From contig USML01000061.1 in NCBI GenBank assembly GCA_900555855.1, positions 1 to 11,233 on the forward strand: a stretch of 11,233 bases of DNA, in the 5' to 3' direction. The translations under genes were made by a program, and so were the position numbers. The stretch is from an uncultured Eubacteriales bacterium. Lineage in GTDB: Bacteria > Bacillota > Clostridia > Oscillospirales > Butyricicoccaceae. Below the pieces are notes generated by a model that was given only the letters and a program-made list of their open reading frames with translations, searched no databases and was not told where the DNA came from. Positions 9,401 through 11,233 of the stretch are shown here, piece after piece. How positions within the stretch are numbered: the first letter of the stretch is position 1; each line of letters begins with the position of its first letter.

Positions 9401-9805
9401 CATTGTGCCGTGTATTGGATCGGCGGTTTGGTAGGACGGAACGAGGGAACGATCACATATTCTGCGAGCGGGCGCACGGCGAGCACCAAGGTCGTCCTGG
9501 GCTGCTCCAACGGCGCGACATCGGTCGGCGGTCTGGTCGGACTCATGGATAATAGCAACGCAAAGCTCACGCTCAGCAATTTGCTGTCTGGAATGTATAC
9601 CTACACCAATTACACTGAGGGCGTGACCGGACTGCTTAAAGCAACCAGAGGTCTCCTTGTGGGCACCATAAATCGGGGCACTGTTTCTATCGGGAGCGGG
9701 GCGACGGTTTACGCTGAAGATGCCAGCCTGCCCGCTTGCGGCAAAATAAACGGCGGGACGGTCAGCTGCGATAATGTGACCGGCAGCCTCTGGGAGATCC
9801 AATGA
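404..9805 (+). CDS. Giant SLH-anchored surface protein with InlB B-type repeats and GLUG beta-helix (3,133 aa)
   Basis: The product is a very large secreted protein expected to be held on the cell wall by N-terminal SLH domains and to project a long repeat stalk; an adhesin-like role is inferred from architecture. Order by residue: Sec signal peptide 1-25 (cleavage after GALA); SLH domains about 43-92, 104-155 and 165-221; Ser/Gly/Pro/Glu linker 228-266; one InlB B-like unit at 269-343; an unrecognised beta-rich region 344-1251; alternating InlB B-type and VEHY-type repeats 1252-2810; C-terminal domain with three GLUG motifs 2811-3133. There is no LPXTG motif or C-terminal membrane anchor. 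The start is set by AGGGGGAG 6 nt upstream. The TGA overlaps the ATG of the downstream protease gene. The gene contains no TTA or CTA codon and one TCA codon. The exact ligand is not predictable from sequence. Confidence 0.93.
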   Translation: MKQRIISLLLVVCMVMTLLPAGALAANGTTGKTEAETGRAAEPFADVPSDSWYASAVRYVCANGFFNGTSATTFAPEGNMTRAMFVTVLGRMAGVDPADYPGTDFTDVQEGLWYAPYVKWAAQYGITTGTGGGKFSPDALITREQMAAFFVRYFEKFGVRFKTEPSVTTQPADLERVSSWARDAVLQLWALGLLNGDGVNFNPGDNAARCQTAALCQRADLAVETWYTAPGVESSRASVDPDAQPAEEEKKPSGSGSGESSSGDTKTTYYEVSFALGEKVSQGEVTLPNRATYPAGTKISAIPTPSQQDGVFLGWYYDAAMTRLVGADATVDRSMTLYAKMGQVLAVNANEQETPNYVTVTVPAAEVDGYTFTINGYAEGCILSFLNVTANNAEMKNTAAESESYRYTVSGSAVRPKLAPGQTYRVELEADSSACFVVNGEAQAQSVRVLNIITEKGQVDRLTLNSGVRFIPKAQVEDLGELDGLFRLTLKQDGTGDTNSIQKAAQKGAFTYKGEVTLAVGDTVAIYEGKHPEARTDAALGKNDGDNGTIAYVEITGIQGDRYSYKTADSEDVLFTPDVLPVRAAADKDPADGSVLTVEQAELTFTDDKYAVMGLDSQTTVDVGDFLAIYQGETPEQAMALTYGRITQVETTQADGVECYVLTYAAAAEAEVLAAMDLYNTRQEQVELTQQQKAEIEQSIEAQAMESGFVEEASRYLAALALETDGFRELSDDMDLDLAAYSVTYADGTPVEPGEMALMSGKARITDKKVEATVAAGHVLQHFEDGWGVRVELALGFTVDVGGKLEIKVQAVFEQEVLITINTSGGAIWKWKWIFPYIYDYQLNANIDLGTYTGIGITATAKTVGEEDDEFDWAPVTGSGAENKIINIGKQITELMEKKEEFLGEKLVDENGNEVEWNGTNGGGLADKYSAMMEDADDSWIELFRREIFSKEGPVDRLHILVYGISADFVVSANVYVTMGLTFSYSVAKRYNFSLQLFHKKATNQTIDLEEANYNFDFYVMGTLGIRAGVEFEIGIGLFSLKLDSIGITAETGAYARLWGYFYYHLSWTKSGGKDSNASGAMLVEIGLYLKITFKAQLFSNEKLTYQPTLYENEWPLWSAGAQENVYGFFHTEEDYDMTLTGQRTAAFPQELFYMCYMDMKTGEQYGVLDDAGQLEDEGKPAKLFAPTDFTFTFTNPKFRYDPNTNTITVSPGYSTAESCDVIITWKNAALAFTSKPISRTLHIDWDDPKEARYIAFDTRGGSAVKAISLVGGAPIPTVAKPTKQGYTFAWWTTDEAGRNGYTIPYRMPESFGNGANGITVYAQWTPRSDTKYTVEHYQQALNGSYVLKDTETLTGTTEAQTAAAARTYPGFQLKKIQNETIMPDGSTVAKVYYDRETYLVTFDYAVAGMEASSMVYRVKYEGTIYPPRLTLGGYEFAGYAELTQAQMNAGLQITKAATYHAQWTPRDDTPYRVEHYTQSADGRGYLLLGGDSAIESRTGTTGGRVSVKSLLRSAEGLTPVKASADGTELHLDNGQFTIGADGKTVVKLYYDRKSYRLTLDAANGTPSATEEKLYDLKITLPTPEKQGYTFAGWYNGETLMEQQFRMPAEALTLTAHWTARDDTSYTVEHYDQNADGTYPAKPSRTEALTGTTAAQVTAEAKALEHYHADEGNSSAVLTGTVAADGSLVLKRYYARDTFALTFVNGEQRDTDTKRWGAAIVVPSLKKTGYALSWDKEIPAAMPTEDSTFTAVWTVKQYTLTFDTDGGSEIAPITQDYGTAVTAPADPTRTGYTFSGWDKAIPETMPAENTTVTARWSVNRYTITFDADGGSAVSAITKNYGAAVSAPTAPTKTGYTFAGWQLGDAPYTFSTMPAESITLTARWTARNDTEYTVKHYLQNADNDEYRLQATETLSGTTGAATAAAAKDKAGDYAHFTAKAFEQGAIAADGKTMVEIYYDRDTFTVTFNANGGTVDGEETSERTLRFGSTLGGITPRRLGFAFGGWFTEEACTTAAPAAMPAEDLNLFAKWVAGEVNYYVLRYEMDLNGEYQQVTTGSGSATGLLGSELKLSSLKENKEGFTFVRATQTLAGGTETELSGTSVAVAKEMIVKLYYSRNQYTLKWDLNAGTGAEGADYSDQQVYYGAPITPPATPTRSTYIFKGWRQLYASSAPAPETMPAEDMTLYALWERAKHAVIGIDDNDGTEYRNWDIEIGKPQTVAVTADRWPKKTGYDFLGWTVVGADGTPDSVRNIPAKDSWTNEEEDLFDFVMPDNDVIITRNWKAHTYDVVFESNGGTGHMGSIFNIKYDETKTLPKSTFTREGYQFTGWRLWHSLSGDFYEDEAEIKNLTAQDNVKARLYAQWEAEEHTITFDQPGYAPITAKTDESITPPDDPVKTGYRFTGWQGDDEKVYQKDALKRMPGKDLNLTALWKPLTCTITYTGMDGAAAGENTPRKHTYGTDTVIPEPSKTGYAFAGWRVNGGTKAVKELTLGATDYTADITLEATWTAGTYSVSFEKNAADATGTMDDQAFAYGETKKLNANQFTRTGYQFLGWNTTPDKTGLKADYANMAEYTLAQAENVTLYAHWYLTAYGVRYELNGGTMPEEGCPDSYTVESEDASLSEPTKDGYTFAGWYTTSTFAAGTEITKLPGGHAENLTLYAKWEEDVYTIRYDLGEASGATNPNRSLTKVAKGEAVMLKPASATGWKFLGWSTSKDTEAITPNNDGTTTHKPQENTTYYAKWEHIQYTITYNLNQGLADQTETGYYGESFDGPTFDNPAGLKRIGWLKDGEVWKGTTFLAEDITLTAVWGLGDIESDEDFLAVAARSKTYRYKDTKIKQSIKLKADVNAPAGKQLDLCYLNGSFSSYRTTHTITITGKTGYKPLFGSWVTGCGDGCTISRIQVAFAEDTITVDHTSEAEQINWGLLIGKMDIDVTLEDCTVLGGSANGSESVDVNYASVWRVTGEPSENIGALVGYNFGGKIIDCAVGGKDAYVTMNIEAQHCAVYWIGGLVGRNEGTITYSASGRTASTKVVLGCSNGATSVGGLVGLMDNSNAKLTLSNLLSGMYTYTNYTEGVTGLLKATRGLLVGTINRGTVSIGSGATVYAEDASLPACGKINGGTVSCDNVTGSLWEIQ
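530..1066 (+). other. Three N-terminal SLH domains (wall anchor)
   Basis: Residues 43-221 hold three S-layer homology domains, the family that binds pyruvylated secondary cell-wall polymer in Gram-positive bacteria. SLH1 has FADVPSDSWYASAVRY with TRAMF in the place of the usual TRAE motif. SLH2 has FTDVQEGLWYAPYVKWA, then GGGKFSPDALITREQMAAFF and is the most canonical. SLH3 is degenerate: it keeps SSWARDAVLQLWALGLLNG and FNPGDNAARCQTA, with AARC replacing the binding motif. Binding may therefore rest mostly on the first two domains. Confidence 0.9.
1433..4156 (+). other. Unrecognised beta-rich region of the giant protein (residues 344-1251)
   Basis: About 900 residues between the first InlB-like unit and the repeat stalk match no family I recognise. 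Three zones can be seen. Residues 344-650 are strand-rich and carry a duplicated motif, VGDTVAIYEG at 520 and VGDFLAIYQG at 623. Residues about 665-735 are helical and acidic (AEAEVLAAMDLYNTRQEQVE and onward). Residues about 779-1120 are dense in alternating polar/hydrophobic strands rich in Gly and aromatics (GWGVRVELALGFTVDVGGKL; IWKWKWIFPYIYDYQLNANI; VEFEIGIGLFSLKLDSIGIT). The remainder to 1251 looks like beta-sandwich domains leading into the stalk. It may be the functional head or a folded spacer. Confidence 0.6.
4157..8833 (+). repeat. Stalk of 16 InlB B-type repeats interleaved with five VEHY-type repeats
   Basis: InlB B-type (Listeria-Bacteroides repeat, Flg_new) units start near residues 1254, 1399, 1556, 1699, 1758, 1821, 1962, 2118, 2192, 2285, 2366, 2434, 2509, 2590, 2666 and 2745. 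Each follows the pattern Y-x-(I/V)-x-(F/Y)-x-x-(N/D)-G-G ... G-Y-x-F-x-G-W ... (L/V)-x-A-x-W. A second type, YxVEHYxQxADGxY ... DGxxxxKxYYDR, starts near 1333, 1472, 1626, 1891 and 2036 (the last diverged to YYVLRY) and resembles MucBP-like beta-grasp units. The first half mixes both types; after residue 2118 only InlB-type units occur. Units at 1758 and 1821 are the clearest recent duplication (63 residues, 189 bp apart). Such arrays usually act as stiff adhesin stalks. Confidence 0.88.
8834..9802 (+). other. C-terminal GLUG-motif beta-helix domain (residues 2811-3133)
   Basis: The tip of the giant protein changes to short Thr/Gly/Asn-rich strands with three GLUG motifs: IGALVGYNFGG at 2968, IGGLVGRNEGTI at 3006 and VGGLVGLMDN at 3041. 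GLUG motifs are known from bacterial surface proteins and IgA peptidase-like proteins, where they form turns of a right-handed beta-helix. The DNA here is clearly poorer in GC (43-47% in sampled 60-bp lines) than the repeat stalk (72% in a sampled line) or the following protease gene (72%), and it holds the gene's only TCA codon, at 9269-9271. This is likely the most distal, ligand-facing part. Confidence 0.75.
9792..9796 (+). promoter_or_regulatory. Ribosome binding site of the protease gene, inside the giant gene
   Basis: GGGAG ends 5 nt before the ATG at 9802 and lies within the last codons of the giant gene. With the ATGA overlap (9802-9805) it points to translational coupling of the two genes. 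Confidence 0.8.
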
Positions 9806-11163
9806 AACACCTGACGGTAATGTTACTCCTGCTTGCGCTCCTCACCCTCCCCGCGTTTGCGGCGGAGGGTGAGCCGCTCCGTGCGGCCATCATCGACACG
9901 GGCATTTCCACCGCCGCCGTTGCGCCGGAGCGCATCCTCCCGGGCAAAAATTATCTCCGCCCGGAGGACGGCACAGAGGACCGGCTGGGCCACGGCACCG
10001 CCGTCGCCGCCATCATCGCGGGCAGCGAAGCTGCCGAGCTCAGCGGGCTCTGCACGGAGGTGCAGCTGGTGCCGCTGGTCTGCTGCACGGCGGATCAGGA
10101 TGGCCGGGAGCTTCGCGGCGACGCCGCGCTGGCGGCACAGGCGATCCGCGACGCCGTCGATCTCTATGCCTGCCGGATCATCAACCTTTCCTCCGGCGCC
10201 GCCGCAGACAGCCCGGCCCTCCGGGCGGCGGCAGAGTATGCTGCGGAAAAGGGCGTCCTGCTGATCTCCAGCGCGGGCAACACCGGCGTCACTGCGCCGG
10301 AGCAGATCTATTATCCCGGCGGCTACGAAAGCGTTTTGTGCGTGGGCGCCTGCGACGAAGCGGGGCGCATGGCGGCGTTTTCTCAGAAAAATGATACGGT
10401 GGACCTGCTGGCCCCGGGGGAGGATCTGCGGCTGGCTTCCGTCCGCGGCAAACGCTATCGGGGCGAGGGCACCAGCTTTTCCGCCGCCTATGTTACCGGC
10501 GCGGCAGCGCGGTTCTGGACGGCACACCCCGACTGGACGGCGGCGCAGGTGCGCTCCGCCCTGCTGTTTACGGCAAGGACGGTGGACGGCTGGCCTGTTT
10601 TGGATCTGGAGGCTCTGGATAGCGCGGCGCTGTCGCTTCCGTTTTTTGACACGGCGGAGGGCGCTTATTATGCGGAGGCCGTTCGCTGGGCGGCGGAACA
10701 GGGCATTGCGGAGACGGAAACGGCCCTTTTTTGGCCGGATCGGCCCTGCACCCGAGGGGAGCTGGCGCTGTTTCTTTACCGTGCGGCGGGCAGCCCCGTC
10801 CCGGTGCAGCAGGAGAGCGGCTTTTCCGACATTTCGCCGGGCGGCGAGCTGGAGCGGGCCGTCTGCTGGGCTGTGGAGACCGGCGTGACGAAGGGCGTGG
10901 GCGAGGGACGCTTTGCGCCGGAGCTCCCCTGTGACCGGGCGCAGATCGTGACCCTTCTCCATCGGGCCCTGGGCCAGCCCCAGGGCGGCGACGCAGGCTT
11001 TTCTGATACGCCGGCAGGGGCCTGGTATTATGAGGCCGTCTGCTGGGCCGTGGAGACCGGCGTGACGAAGGGCGTGGGCGAGGGGCGCTTTGCGCCGGAG
11101 CTCCCCTGCGACCGGGCCCAGATCGTGACCTTTCTCCATCGGGCCTATGCCCCGGCGGAATGA
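9802..11163 (+). CDS. Secreted subtilisin-family (S8) serine protease with three C-terminal SLH domains
   Basis: The product is a 453-aa extracellular endopeptidase expected to be tethered to the cell wall. Residues 1-20 form a signal peptide (MKHLTVMLLLLALLTLPAFA). The catalytic domain spans about 25-265 with the S8 triad Asp32 (IIDTGIS), His64 (LGHGTAVAAIIAG) and Ser225 (GTSFSAAYVTG), plus the oxyanion Asn160 (SSAGN). The usual Pro of GTSxAxP is Ala here. Asp32 lies only about 11 residues after the cleavage site, so there is no I9-type propeptide. SLH domains follow at about 281-330, 339-390 and 398-450; the last two share a nearly identical 37-residue block with DRAQ in place of TRAE. The start is fixed by GGGAG 5 nt upstream and the signal peptide. 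The ATG overlaps the upstream TGA by 4 bp. Likely substrates are the co-encoded giant protein or other wall proteins (inference). Confidence 0.93.
   Translation: MKHLTVMLLLLALLTLPAFAAEGEPLRAAIIDTGISTAAVAPERILPGKNYLRPEDGTEDRLGHGTAVAAIIAGSEAAELSGLCTEVQLVPLVCCTADQDGRELRGDAALAAQAIRDAVDLYACRIINLSSGAAADSPALRAAAEYAAEKGVLLISSAGNTGVTAPEQIYYPGGYESVLCVGACDEAGRMAAFSQKNDTVDLLAPGEDLRLASVRGKRYRGEGTSFSAAYVTGAAARFWTAHPDWTAAQVRSALLFTARTVDGWPVLDLEALDSAALSLPFFDTAEGAYYAEAVRWAAEQGIAETETALFWPDRPCTRGELALFLYRAAGSPVPVQQESGFSDISPGGELERAVCWAVETGVTKGVGEGRFAPELPCDRAQIVTLLHRALGQPQGGDAGFSDTPAGAWYYEAVCWAVETGVTKGVGEGRFAPELPCDRAQIVTFLHRAYAPAE
10858..11145 (+). repeat. Duplicated 111-bp SLH segment in the protease gene
   Basis: Bases 10858-10968 and 11035-11145 are direct copies 177 bp (59 codons) apart. 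I count 5 differences in 111 bases; four are silent and one changes Leu385 to Phe in the second copy. The block encodes AVCWAVETGVTKGVGEGRF, then APELPCDRAQIVT and HRA. Each copy has two cysteines (355/377 and 414/436) that could pair. The silent bias suggests either a recent duplication with selection or gene conversion. Confidence 0.93.
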
Positions 11164-11177
11164 GCGCGGGACAAAAC

Positions 11178-11206
11178 AAAAAAGCCTGCAGAACTGCAGG
11201 CTTTTT
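11178..11206 (+). terminator. Intrinsic terminator of the surface protein-protease operon
   Basis: The inverted repeat AGCCTGCAG (11183-11191) and CTGCAGGCT (11194-11202) is flanked by an A run on the left and a T run on the right, 15 bases after the protease stop. The real loop is probably GAAC. The symmetrical A and T tails would let it work on both strands. Confidence 0.9.
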
Positions 11207-11233
11207 CCTATGGGATGTTTTTTCACGGACATG
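11207..11233. other. Downstream end of window, no feature seen
   Basis: The last 27 bases after the terminator are too short to assign and hold no start codon with a convincing ribosome binding site. Confidence 0.5.

Noticed and set aside
9700..9802. Sortase signal at the C-terminus of the giant protein
   Set aside because: No LPXTG-like motif, hydrophobic segment or basic tail precedes the stop; the protein ends in SLWEIQ. Anchoring is explained by the N-terminal SLH domains.
9790..9810. Frameshift joining the giant protein and the protease
   Set aside because: The overlap is a normal ATGA stop-start with its own ribosome binding site, and the second protein has its own complete signal peptide, so they are separate proteins.
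9823..11232. Antisense frame of 469 codons over the protease gene
   Set aside because: It is in the same codon register as the sense gene, is ended by the single TTA codon at 9823 and would cross the terminator. The sense strand encodes an intact subtilisin triad and SLH domains.

Overview
The window looks like a high-GC Gram-positive gut Clostridia genome, most likely Oscillospiraceae-like. The evidence is the GC-rich coding sequence, strong AGGGGGAG and GGGAG ribosome binding sites, signal peptides of the 'LLLVVCMVMTLLPAGALA' style, S-layer homology (SLH) domains with TRAM/TREQ/DRAQ-type motifs, and the pairing of InlB B-type repeats with 'YTVEHY' repeats. The family assignment is an inference from sequence style; no 16S or other marker is present.

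Layout, all on the + strand: (1) the last 29 codons of an unidentified upstream gene, closed by a strong intrinsic terminator (106-134); (2) a noncoding region of about 310 bp with a short palindrome, a perfect TATAAT -10 box and a striking leader made of six tandem 11-nt units (306-371); (3) a 3,133-codon gene (404-9805) for a giant secreted, SLH-anchored repeat protein: signal peptide, three SLH domains, a Ser/Gly linker, a long unrecognised beta-rich region of about 900 residues, a stalk of 16 InlB B-type repeats interleaved with five VEHY-type repeats, and a C-terminal GLUG-motif beta-helix; (4) a 453-codon gene (9802-11163) overlapping it by 4 bp (ATGA), which encodes a secreted subtilisin-family protease with a full Asp/His/Ser triad and three C-terminal SLH domains; (5) a symmetrical hairpin terminator (11178-11206).

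The two complete genes read as one transcription unit: a giant cell-surface adhesin-like protein and a wall-tethered serine protease made by coupled translation. Both should be held to secondary cell-wall polymer by SLH domains, so the protease is placed where it could trim, shed or mature the giant protein or its neighbours. That functional link is inferred.

The most unusual points are the 11-nt phased leader repeats with repeated ANGGA-like motifs, the unrecognised beta-rich region with an internal 103-residue duplication, the drop in GC content in the C-terminal beta-helix module, and the near-total absence of TTA/CTA/TCA codons, which produces spurious antisense open frames thousands of codons long.
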